A DNA stretch of 5,473 nt from Gammaproteobacteria bacterium. GTDB taxonomy: Bacteria; Pseudomonadota; Gammaproteobacteria; UBA7966. The position numbers and the translations under genes were made by a program. Under the pieces are notes generated by a model that saw nothing but the letters and a program-made list of their open reading frames with translations, was not told the origin of the DNA and searched no databases. Position 1 is the stretch's first letter. The number at the start of each line of letters is the position of its first letter. Shown piece after piece: positions 1-5,258 of the stretch. Location of the stretch: positions 1 to 5,473 of the forward strand of contig DNIF01000110.1 in the NCBI GenBank assembly GCA_003485715.1. Reading direction: 5' to 3'.

Positions 1-275
1 CGCGCGCGCCTGAACCGGGGCTTAATACCAAGCCGCCGAGGATTCCCGCGCCGCGCGCCGGGAGTATGGCTGCCCGCCCGTAGATTGGCATCCCGCTGCC
101 CATGGCGAAGACGCTCAGCGCTCCCATGACGCACATCTCGCAGGAACTCCGCAGGTCCACCTCGAGGCTGCTGCCTGCGTCGCGGCAGTGGGTGGCAGGA
201 TCGCCTTCTGCCGAGTGAGAATGGGCGCCGCAGCACGGGGCGCATGCGCTGAGCCCAACAATCGGCACTCGAACC
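1..275. other. Left-edge region without a supported gene
   Basis: No reading frame here has a recognisable product. The longest candidate is on the minus strand: an ATG at 277-275 opens a frame that stays open to the left edge (about 92 codons), with a Cys-rich start and a hydrophobic, Gly-rich later part (for example CEMCVMGALSVFAMGSGMP). Against it, its ATG lies in the same CATG as the ATG of the plus-strand gene at 276, no ribosome binding site is evident, and codon positions 2 and 3 are both GC-rich, without the contrast seen in the clear genes of this window. Plus-strand frames are closed by stops at about 83 and 127. It may be the intergenic region upstream of the next gene or the 5' end of an unrecognised gene; I cannot decide. 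Confidence 0.3.
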
Positions 276-638
276 ATGACCCGGGACGAATTCGTCTCAT
301 CTCCTTGTATCCGCGTCTGCCGCCTGGACCCCTTCGGCATCTGCATCGGCTGCCAGCGCAGCGTCGCCGAAATCGCCGCCTGGGGCGCGGCGGATGCCAC
401 GACTCGTCGGGCGATATTGGCGGACTGTGCGCGGCGGCGGGTGACTCGGGCGGAAAGCCCCCCGATCACCCGTCCTGAGGCGCATCACGACACTCTGCCC
501 GCTGGTTCAGACTTCGCAATCGCTGCATCGCCCGCGCAAGAGGCAGTAGACGCTGCGTCTTCGCAACAACCTGAGGGGGCCCAGCTTCCAGGAAATCCGG
601 GAATCCGTCCGCAATTAGGCTGGGAAAAGCGCAAGTGA
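276..638 (+). CDS. DUF1289 domain protein with atypical C-terminal extension (possible frameshift)
   Basis: The first 55 or so residues match the DUF1289 family (small Cys-cluster proteins of unknown function, often annotated as possible Fe-S or metal-binding proteins). The start reads SPCIRVCRLDPFGICIGCQR, with Cys11, Cys15, Cys23 and Cys26 in a C-x3-C-x7-C-x2-C pattern, then the family-typical EIAAW and an RRAIL helix. The metal ligand role is inferred. I chose ATG 276 because it places this motif at residues 9-28 as in relatives, although no clear Shine-Dalgarno precedes it. Family members are usually short, about 60-90 residues, whereas this frame gives 120. From about residue 61 on the composition changes: third codon positions drop from almost all G/C to roughly half, and the sequence becomes low-complexity. 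A run of six C at 458-463 lies at the switch. One extra C would end the protein at TGA 476-478 after 67 residues, so the tail is probably not ancestral. The next gene is about 195 bases downstream. Confidence 0.8.
   Translation: MTRDEFVSSPCIRVCRLDPFGICIGCQRSVAEIAAWGAADATTRRAILADCARRRVTRAESPPITRPEAHHDTLPAGSDFAIAASPAQEAVDAASSQQPEGAQLPGNPGIRPQLGWEKRK
458..463 (+). other. C6 homopolymer at a probable frame change
   Basis: Six consecutive C lie in the 3' part of the DUF1289 gene. As given, translation runs through them into a tail ending at 638. With seven C the codons after Ala-Glu-Ser become Pro-Pro-Asp-His-Pro-Ser followed by TGA at 476-478. The codon-composition change coincides with this point. 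It could be a real indel mutation, a slippage site, or a sequencing or assembly error. Confidence 0.5.
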
Positions 639-643
639 CGTAC

Positions 644-657
644 CTTGACACGTCAAG
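644..657. promoter_or_regulatory. Inverted repeat upstream of the OmpA-like gene, containing TTGACA
   Basis: CTTGAC-AC-GTCAAG has perfect 6-base arms around a 2-base centre. It overlaps a TTGACA at 645-650, identical to the sigma70 -35 consensus, and an outer pair TGACGT (636-641) / ACGTCA (650-655). No good -10 hexamer lies 16-18 bases after TTGACA, so I do not call a promoter. The dyad has the size and symmetry of a binding site for a dimeric regulator and lies about 177 bases before the ATG at 834. The function is inferred. Confidence 0.3.
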
Positions 658-821
658 TTGCGGCGTGCAGCCAACGAATTGTGCTTGCCGTTGCGTGTTC
701 GCGACACTATCCTGCCGTGAGTTTTGGTGTTCCGTTCGGGCCACCCAGCGTGCCTGGACGTCTGTCCTCGAAGACTTTCGAAGTCGTCGGGCCCAGGCCC
801 GCAAACGCAATCCGCGCCGTC

Positions 822-829
822 AAGGAGGT
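822..829 (+). promoter_or_regulatory. Ribosome binding site fixing the OmpA-like start
   Basis: AAGGAGGT is a full Shine-Dalgarno match four bases before the ATG at 834. It selects that ATG over the upstream in-frame TTG at 645, which would add 63 residues with no family similarity and would bury the lipoprotein signal peptide. Confidence 0.85.
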
Positions 830-833
830 TCCA

Positions 834-1571
834 ATGTCGACATGGTTGTCCCGAGGGGTGCTGGTAGGCGCCCTGCTAACACTCACAGGCTGTGCATCGA
901 TCAACCAGCCCAAGGGCATGTGCGCCCTCATGGGGGCGTTGGGTGCCGGTGCCCTTGGGGGTGCCGTCTCCGATGACAACAACGACATCGATCGCGTCGG
1001 TGGTGCCGCCATCGGTGCCGCGGTCGGCGCGCTTGCCGGTGCCGTGCTGTGCGAGCACCGCGAACCAGCTGCGCTGCCGGCCCCCGCACCCGAGCCGCCA
1101 CCCGCGCCGGCGGCCCGGCCGGCGCCGCCGGCCGACTCGGACGGTGATGGTGTAATCGACACCCTGGACGAATGCCCCGACACCACCCGGGGAACTCCGG
1201 TCGATTCCCGTGGCTGCCCCGAGTTGCCCGATCTTCAAGGTGTGCACTTCGGCTTCGATCAGGCCAAGCTGACCGACGAGGCGCGTACGATCCTCGACCG
1301 CGGTGTCGAGGCCCTGCGCGCGAACACCAAGGTGCGCGTGGAGATTGTGGGTCACACCGACAGCAGGGGCTCCGACGCCCACAACCAGGGGCTCTCCGAG
1401 CGCCGTGCGGCGGCGGTCGCCGAGTACCTGGAGTCGCAGGGCATCAGTGCCGATCGGCTGGCCGTCTCCGGCATGGGTGAATCCAAGCCCATCGCCACCA
1501 ACGAAAACGAGGACGGTCGGCGGCTGAACCGCCGCGTCGAACTCGACGCAGTGCAGATGCGCACTTACTGA
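834..1571 (+). CDS. OmpA-family outer-membrane lipoprotein (glycine zipper, TSP3 repeat, OmpA C-terminal domain)
   Basis: The 245-residue protein is a predicted lipoprotein that tethers the outer membrane to peptidoglycan. Residues 1-20 are a lipoprotein signal peptide with lipobox L17-T-G-C20; Ala21 after the lipidated Cys fits outer-membrane sorting. Residues 34-72 form an Ala/Gly-rich glycine-zipper segment (GALGAGALGGAV, then GGAAIGAAVGALAGAV). A Pro/Ala linker spans about 78-100. Residues 101-128 are one thrombospondin type 3-like Ca2+-binding repeat (DSDGDGVID) with Cys114 and Cys128 placed for a disulfide. The OmpA C-terminal domain covers about 135-240: it opens with VHFGFDQAKL, includes VEIVGHTDSRGSDAHNQGLSE (split here by the Glu) and ends with GRRLNRRVEL. 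By spacing, Asp176 and Arg191 correspond to the diaminopimelate-binding Asp and Arg of E. coli OmpA. The start is fixed by a strong ribosome binding site, and a terminator follows 23 bases after the stop, so the gene is probably transcribed alone or ends its unit. Relatives without a beta-barrel are common in gammaproteobacteria; the specific role is not known. Confidence 0.94.
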   Translation: MSTWLSRGVLVGALLTLTGCASINQPKGMCALMGALGAGALGGAVSDDNNDIDRVGGAAIGAAVGALAGAVLCEHREPAALPAPAPEPPPAPAARPAPPADSDGDGVIDTLDECPDTTRGTPVDSRGCPELPDLQGVHFGFDQAKLTDEARTILDRGVEALRANTKVRVEIVGHTDSRGSDAHNQGLSERRAAAVAEYLESQGISADRLAVSGMGESKPIATNENEDGRRLNRRVELDAVQMRTY

Positions 1572-1594
1572 GTTCGCAGGCAGTCCGCAGTGTG

Positions 1595-1630
1595 GGCCCC
1601 GGGGCACTTCCCCCGGGGCCTTTTCTTTTC
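1595..1630 (+). terminator. Rho-independent terminator after the OmpA-like gene
   Basis: GGCCCCGGGG (1595-1604) and CCCCGGGGCC (1611-1620) form a perfect 10-base-pair stem with the loop CACTTC, followed directly by TTTTCTTTTC. It begins 23 bases after the TGA at 1569-1571. Stem strength and the U-run make this a confident call on the plus strand. Confidence 0.93.
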
Positions 1631-1799
1631 TGCCTGGCAAGGAATCTGACCAGACACCCGGACCAAGGCGTGCGTCCCTCGGAGACGGGGTTTTCCGGAG
1701 GTGCCTGTCCGGGGGCACCCAGGGGCAAGTCAGCTCTGCTAGTCTCAAGCCGAGGTGGGGCTCGTTGGCACCGCCGGAACCACGCCGGGGTCCCTCCGC
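1631..1799. other. Intergenic segment with a short inverted repeat
   Basis: Nothing recognisable is coded between the terminator and the next gene. GGTGCC (1700-1705) and GGCACC (1714-1719) form 6-base arms around an 8-base loop; no T-run follows, so it is not a terminator. No promoter hexamer pair stands out, although the next gene must be transcribed from about here given the strong terminator upstream. Confidence 0.35.
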
Positions 1800-2423
1800 A
1801 TGCAGCGCCGCTTCGTGAACCGCAGTAGCAACTGGACCTTCCGCGTGGGCAAGCGAGGCCGATTCGGCTTCGCCCTCGCCTGTTTCGTCTGTGGGCCGGC
1901 TGCCCTGGCAGCGGAACCCTACCTGCCCCTGTGTCCGAATCCCGAGACCACCACCTTCGCCTGCCCACTTGTTGGCGGCGGCGGGCTGCAACTGTGTTTC
2001 CCGGCCCGGCCCGGATCGACCAAGTCCATCTCGACAGAAGCATTGGCAGCAGTTCCAGAAGCTCAGGACGCTGCGGACGGGAGTGCGTCCGCACCGCGTG
2101 CCGTACTGCGCGTGCTTGGCCTGGACGGCAGCGTGCAGGAGACCTTCGGTGAGGCACACCCGGCAGAGCAGGTCTTCCGGGCGAACTTCCTCACCACCGG
2201 GGCCCTGCAGCTCGCGCATCTGCGCTTCGCCGCCGATGAGGTCGAACTCGTGCTCATCGTCGGGGAGGACCAGACCCAGGGAATGGCCGGTCTGGCACGG
2301 GCCACGTCTCCCGGCCAGTACAGCTGGCGCATGTGCGACGAGCAATGGCTGTCGCACCTCGATCATCGCTTTTTTGCCGAGGCACGCATCCCCGCCGACC
2401 CCCGGGCCGCACCGCTGCCCTGA
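1800..2423 (+). CDS. Predicted secreted protein of unknown function with four mature cysteines
   Basis: I do not recognise this gene with confidence. From ATG 1800 it encodes 207 residues. A basic N-terminus (up to KRGRF, residues 18-22) precedes a hydrophobic stretch FALACFVCGPAALAA with a plausible signal peptidase I site after Ala38 (ALAA|EP). A GTG at 1845 would give a more usual 23-residue signal peptide, and a GTG at 1755 a longer one; none has a convincing ribosome binding site, so the start is uncertain. The mature protein has Cys45, Cys55, Cys66 and Cys179, enough for two disulfides in the periplasm. The segment TTFACPLVGGGGLQLC faintly resembles exported hypothetical proteins that begin with two Cys around a short strand-turn; this is a weak impression. 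Later parts (VLRVLGLDG, VELVLIVGED) suggest beta strands. There are no membrane helices after the signal. Codon use is like the neighbours, which supports a real gene. It lies between a terminator and the permease gene 247 bases downstream. Confidence 0.68.
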   Translation: MQRRFVNRSSNWTFRVGKRGRFGFALACFVCGPAALAAEPYLPLCPNPETTTFACPLVGGGGLQLCFPARPGSTKSISTEALAAVPEAQDAADGSASAPRAVLRVLGLDGSVQETFGEAHPAEQVFRANFLTTGALQLAHLRFAADEVELVLIVGEDQTQGMAGLARATSPGQYSWRMCDEQWLSHLDHRFFAEARIPADPRAAPLP

Positions 2424-2670
2424 TTCACCCGCGCGGTCCGCTGGGCAACCGTCGTCCTGCCCCCCATACCTTCGCTGTTTCCGGCAAAGGCTCGGGTGGC
2501 CTGCGCGGCGGACAAACACAGAAACGAAACGCGGCGCCCATATCTGTCGGGCCACTGCACACCGCCGGCACGGCTGGTTCCGGTTGCTGGCTGCCCTCGC
2601 GACGGCGGGGCGCGAATGACAAGAACCCTCCCTATGGCACAAGTCCGCGGATCGCGGTGAGGCGACTGAG
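2424..2670. other. Intergenic region upstream of the GntP-type permease gene
   Basis: These 247 bases hold no frame with a recognisable product. I see no intrinsic terminator after 2423 and no convincing -35/-10 pair; CCATATCTG near 2538-2546 is AT-rich for the region but lacks a -35 at the proper distance. The only clear signal is the ribosome binding site at the right end. Confidence 0.4.
2656..2662 (+). promoter_or_regulatory. Ribosome binding site of the GntP-type permease gene
   Basis: GGTGAGG lies eight bases before ATG 2671. A second in-frame ATG follows directly at 2674; spacing suits either and the difference is one residue. Confidence 0.65.
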
Positions 2671-4119
2671 ATGATGCTGGGATTGCTCGGAATTCTGCTG
2701 GGACTGAGCCTCCTGATGGTGCTTGCCTACCGTGGCTGGACAATCCTGCTGCTGGCCCCCCTGGCCGCGGTGATCGCAGCGCTTTTCTCGGGGGAGCCGC
2801 TGCTGGCCCATTGGACCCAGACCTTCATGCGTGCCGCCGCCGGCTTCCTGGCCCAGTTCTTCCCACTGTTCCTGCTCGGTGCCCTGTTCGGCAAGCTGAT
2901 GGACGACTCCGGCTCGGTTGACGCCATCGCCGACTGGATGACCCGCAGCCTCGGTCCAACCCGCGCAATGCTGGCAGTGGTACTGGCCGGGGCGCTGGTG
3001 ACCTACGGCGGTGTCAGCCTGTTCGTGGCCTTCTTCGTACTGGCCCCGATGGGGTTGGCGCTGTTCCGGAGCAGCGGCATCCCGCGGCGATTGTTGCCGG
3101 CCGCGATCGCGCTCGGCACCTCGACCTTCACCATGTCGGCCCTGCCCGGCACTCCGGCGATCCAGAATGCCATCCCGATGCCCTTCTTTGGCACCACCCC
3201 CTTCGCCGCGCCAGGTCTCGGTCTGATCGCGGCCGGCGTAATGCTCAGCTTCGGACTGTGGTGGCTCGATCTGCGTGAACGTGCAGCGCGTCGTGCCGGC
3301 GAGGGCTTCGGTGCCGAACCCGCACTTGCGGCCGACGACGTCACGCTGCGGGAACTGGCGACCACCGCGAGCGAGTTCGATCCAGCCGAGATCGACCACG
3401 GCAAGGCAGCCAGCGACCGCCCCTCCATCGGGCTGGCGGTACTGCCGCTGGCCCTGGTGATCGCGGTGAACCTGCTGATGACCTTCGTCATCCTGCCAAG
3501 CCTCGACACCGCCTATCTGGCCGAATCACGCTGGGGCTACAGCTCGCTGGCTGCCGTCGGCGGGGTGTGGTCGGTGGCCATCGCGCTGCTGGTCGGCAGC
3601 GTCGCGCTGGTGTTGGTGAACTGGCGCCGCCTGCCGGCCCTGCGCGACAGCGTCGATGCCGGTGCCAACGCCTCGGTGCTGCCAGTCCTGAGCGTGGCCA
3701 GCCTGGTCGGCTTTGGTGCCGTGGTTGCCGCCATGCCGGCCTTCGAGGCGGTGCGCGCATGGGTGCTGGGCGTGGGTGGCGGGCCGCTGGTATCGCTTGC
3801 GGTGGCAATCAACATCCTGGCTGCCCTCACCGGATCCGCCTCGGGCGGCATGACCATCGGCCTGCAGGCGCTCGGCCCGACCTTCATGGAGATCGCCAGC
3901 GCCACCGGCGTCAACCCGGATCTGCTGCACCGAATCGCCGTGATCTCCTCGGGCTCGCTGGACAGCCTGCCGCACAACGGTGCCGTGGTCACCATGCTGG
4001 CGGTCTGCGGCTGCAACCATCGCCAGAGCTACTTCGACGTGGTCATGGTGGCCGTGGTCGGCGTCCTGTTGGCGCTGGTCGCGGTGATTGTGCTCGGCAG
4101 CCTGCTTGGTTCGTTCTAG
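2671..4119 (+). CDS. GntP-family permease (organic acid:H+ symporter type)
   Basis: The 482-residue, highly hydrophobic protein has about 11-12 predicted membrane segments (for example near 2-20, 25-40, 55-77, 98-132, 180-200, 252-278, 292-316, 335-356, 372-390, 455-480). It matches the GntP group of the ion transporter superfamily, whose members import gluconate, other sugar acids or hydroxy acids such as 3-hydroxybutyrate with protons across the inner membrane. Family-like stretches are GTSTFTMSALPGTPAIQN (149-166), a re-entrant-type loop; TGSASGGM (387-394); and SGSLDSLPHNGAVV (427-440), with Asp431, His435 and Asn436 in the second symmetric half. A cytoplasmic loop of about 50 charged residues (202-250) separates the halves. 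Length is slightly above the roughly 450 usual in the family because of that loop. The start is supported by GGTGAGG upstream. No catabolic enzyme is encoded next to it, so the substrate cannot be inferred from context. The downstream gene is convergent, 54 bases away. Confidence 0.88.
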   Translation: MMLGLLGILLGLSLLMVLAYRGWTILLLAPLAAVIAALFSGEPLLAHWTQTFMRAAAGFLAQFFPLFLLGALFGKLMDDSGSVDAIADWMTRSLGPTRAMLAVVLAGALVTYGGVSLFVAFFVLAPMGLALFRSSGIPRRLLPAAIALGTSTFTMSALPGTPAIQNAIPMPFFGTTPFAAPGLGLIAAGVMLSFGLWWLDLRERAARRAGEGFGAEPALAADDVTLRELATTASEFDPAEIDHGKAASDRPSIGLAVLPLALVIAVNLLMTFVILPSLDTAYLAESRWGYSSLAAVGGVWSVAIALLVGSVALVLVNWRRLPALRDSVDAGANASVLPVLSVASLVGFGAVVAAMPAFEAVRAWVLGVGGGPLVSLAVAINILAALTGSASGGMTIGLQALGPTFMEIASATGVNPDLLHRIAVISSGSLDSLPHNGAVVTMLAVCGCNHRQSYFDVVMVAVVGVLLALVAVIVLGSLLGSF

Positions 4120-4136
4120 CGGCACTGCGGATCCAA

Positions 4137-4148
4137 GGTGCCAGCACC
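4137..4148. other. Short inverted repeat in the convergent intergenic gap
   Basis: GGTGC-CA-GCACC lies in the 54-base gap between the stops of the permease and AIM24-family genes. GGCAC (4121-4125) can alternatively pair with GTGCC (4138-4142). Neither is followed by a T-run on either strand, so terminator function is doubtful. Confidence 0.25.
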
Positions 4149-4173
4149 GGGTGTCGGCCCACGTTCCCGCCCA

Positions 4174-4866
4174 TCAGGTAGCGACGTCGAGGATGCCCCG
4201 GAGAATGCCGCCAGCGGGCCGCTGGCGCGTTTGATGGATGAGCTCGCCCGGCCCGGTGAAGCGGTTGGCAAGCCCCTCCCCGGCCAGGAATGATGTCCCG
4301 AGCCCCTTGGCCACCTTTACGGTCTCGAAGCGCACGCTGTCGCTGAAGGCCACGATGCAGCGGTTGTCGAGCACCACGCGCTCGTCTGCGGCCAGTTGCC
4401 TCTTCACCAGTGCCCCATAGCTCGCCACGAACACCGCGCCCTGCCCGGCCGTGCGCAGGAAGAAGAGGCCGCTGGTCGCCATCCAGCCACGCACGCCGGC
4501 ATATTCCACGCGCAATTGCACGGAGGCGCTGCTTGCCAGCCAGGCCCCGCGGGCGAGGTAATACTGCCGCCCCTCGCTCACGTCGAGTTCCACGATCTCA
4601 CCCAGGGCCTCCGGCGCCAGCAGCAGCCACTGGTCGTCTCGCATGGCCGTGTACACCGAGGCGAAGGCGCTCTCCCCCGCGAGCATGCTCTTCAGGGCAC
4701 GGCCCCCGCGCGAACGCCCCCCGACATGCCCACCCAGCCTGGCCCGGAGCTCGAAACCGGTGCTCATTGCGAGCATGGAGCCCGGTTGGACCTGCAGGAC
4801 CTCACTGGCCGCGAAGCGGGCCTCGAGCGTGGAGAAGGTGGGCGAATGGGCGATGGTGAACTGCAT
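4174..4866 (-). CDS. AIM24 / TIGR00266 family protein
   Basis: The 230-residue protein belongs to the AIM24 (TIGR00266) family, related to yeast mitochondrial AIM24. Bacterial members fold as repeated beta-prism/helix-type sheets; their biochemical role is not established. Family features in order: an N-terminal strand with FSTLEARF (11-18); QPGSMLAMS (27-35); MLAGESAF (61-68), typical of the 'LAGES' turn; GAWLASSASVQL (107-118); a middle repeat with SGLFFLRTAGQGAVFVASYG (132-151); and the C-terminal AGEGLANRFTGPGELIHQTR (195-214), the most diagnostic part. There is no signal peptide or membrane helix, so it is presumably cytoplasmic. Length is normal for the short bacterial form. ATG 4866 is the first start in frame; its ribosome binding site is weak, which may mean coupling to the gene 59 bases upstream. 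In-frame codons just upstream of the ATG are also GC3-rich, but contain no usual start codon. It is convergent with the permease gene. Confidence 0.9.
   Translation of the reverse strand: MQFTIAHSPTFSTLEARFAASEVLQVQPGSMLAMSTGFELRARLGGHVGGRSRGGRALKSMLAGESAFASVYTAMRDDQWLLLAPEALGEIVELDVSEGRQYYLARGAWLASSASVQLRVEYAGVRGWMATSGLFFLRTAGQGAVFVASYGALVKRQLAADERVVLDNRCIVAFSDSVRFETVKVAKGLGTSFLAGEGLANRFTGPGELIHQTRQRPAGGILRGILDVAT
4209..4227. other. Strong hairpin inside the 3' end of the AIM24-family gene
   Basis: CGCCAGCG-GGC-CGCTGGCG is a perfect 8-base-pair dyad with a 3-base loop, within the codons for about Arg213 to Gly219 of the AIM24-family protein. Read on the plus strand it is followed by CGTTTG, a very short T-run, 90 bases after the permease stop. 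It might help end transcription from the permease gene, but the tail is too poor for a firm terminator call. Confidence 0.3.
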
Positions 4867-4925
4867 GCGGAATGGGCTCGCGGCGCTCTGCGGCTTGAGG
4901 GCCTCGGGCTCCGGGACGCGTACGG

Positions 4926-5159
4926 TCAGTGCTCGTCGGCGCGGGCGCTGGCGTTCTGGCGCATGACGTAGCCGATGAAGCCGAGCAGGAACAAGAGCCC
5001 GAGGAAGATGAAGATTGCCACCAGCCGGGACACCCCGAGCACTTCCGCGAGGCCGGTGATGACCAGGTCATAGATCGCCACCATGATGAACCAGCGGATC
5101 ATCTCGCCGACGAAGCCACCGCGACGGGTGCCAGGGCGGGGGTAAGTCAGGAGGGGCAT
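4926..5159 (-). CDS. Small two-helix membrane protein of unknown function
   Basis: The 77-residue protein is not one I recognise. The N-terminus is basic with Pro and Gly (PRPGTRRGG, residues 7-15). Two hydrophobic segments follow: about 22-40 (RWFIMVAIYDLVITGLAEV, with an Asp and a Glu) and about 46-66 (LVAIFIFLGLLFLLGFIGYVM), then a short charged tail ending in DEH. By the positive-inside rule both ends would face the cytoplasm, which is an inference. The start at 5159 is backed by AAGGAAG eight bases upstream; an internal ATG at 5102 lacks a properly spaced site. The gene sits 99 bases after the mgtE stop and 59 bases before the AIM24-family gene on the same strand, so the three may share a transcript. 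The high hydrophobicity, good ribosome binding site and GC3-rich codons support a real gene. Confidence 0.72.
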   Translation of the reverse strand: MPLLTYPRPGTRRGGFVGEMIRWFIMVAIYDLVITGLAEVLGVSRLVAIFIFLGLLFLLGFIGYVMRQNASARADEH

Positions 5160-5167
5160 GGCGGGTC

Positions 5168-5174
5168 TTCCTTG
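5168..5174 (-). promoter_or_regulatory. Ribosome binding site of the small membrane protein gene
   Basis: On the minus strand AAGGAAG lies eight bases before the ATG at 5159. It decides the start in favour of 5159 over the internal ATG at 5102. Confidence 0.65.
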
Positions 5175-5258
5175 TTCGGTCTGTGGGGATCGGTGCGCCG
5201 TGGTGGCGCGGATGTGGGTTGAGCGCGGTGCGGAATGCCCGGGCAGGTTCCAAGCCGC

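Noticed and set aside
645..680. Sigma70 promoter using TTGACA 645-650.
   Set aside because: No acceptable -10 hexamer lies at 16-18 bases; the sequence there reads CAGCCA.
645..833. In-frame N-terminal extension of the OmpA-like protein from TTG 645.
   Set aside because: It would put 63 residues before a clear lipoprotein signal peptide, and a full Shine-Dalgarno precedes ATG 834.
1444..2157. A second minus-strand open frame of 237 codons over the same area.
   Set aside because: Arg/Pro/Ala-rich composition without a motif; overlaps the previous shadow frame and two plus-strand genes.
876..2642. Very long minus-strand open frame (588 codons) opposite the OmpA-like and secreted-protein genes.
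   Set aside because: It runs antisense to a confident OmpA gene and its terminator, its translation is Gly/Arg-rich without a recognisable domain, and stop-poor antisense frames are expected in DNA with such high GC3.
2632..3399. Minus-strand open frame of 255 codons, rich in Gln, Gly and Glu, opposite the permease gene.
   Set aside because: Composition is that of the complement of a hydrophobic gene, with no domain; the plus-strand GntP match is clear.
3526..4125. Minus-strand open frame of 199 codons rich in His, Gln and Asp.
   Set aside because: Again the antisense shadow of membrane-helix codons of the permease.
5195..5209. GCGCC-GTGGT-GGCGC hairpin between mgtE and the small membrane protein gene, considered as a terminator.
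   Set aside because: The stem has only five pairs and no T-run follows on the minus strand.
5237..5246. Palindrome TGCCCGGGCA after the mgtE stop.
   Set aside because: A 10-base GC-only-centred palindrome is expected by chance in such GC-rich DNA and has no loop or tail for a terminator.
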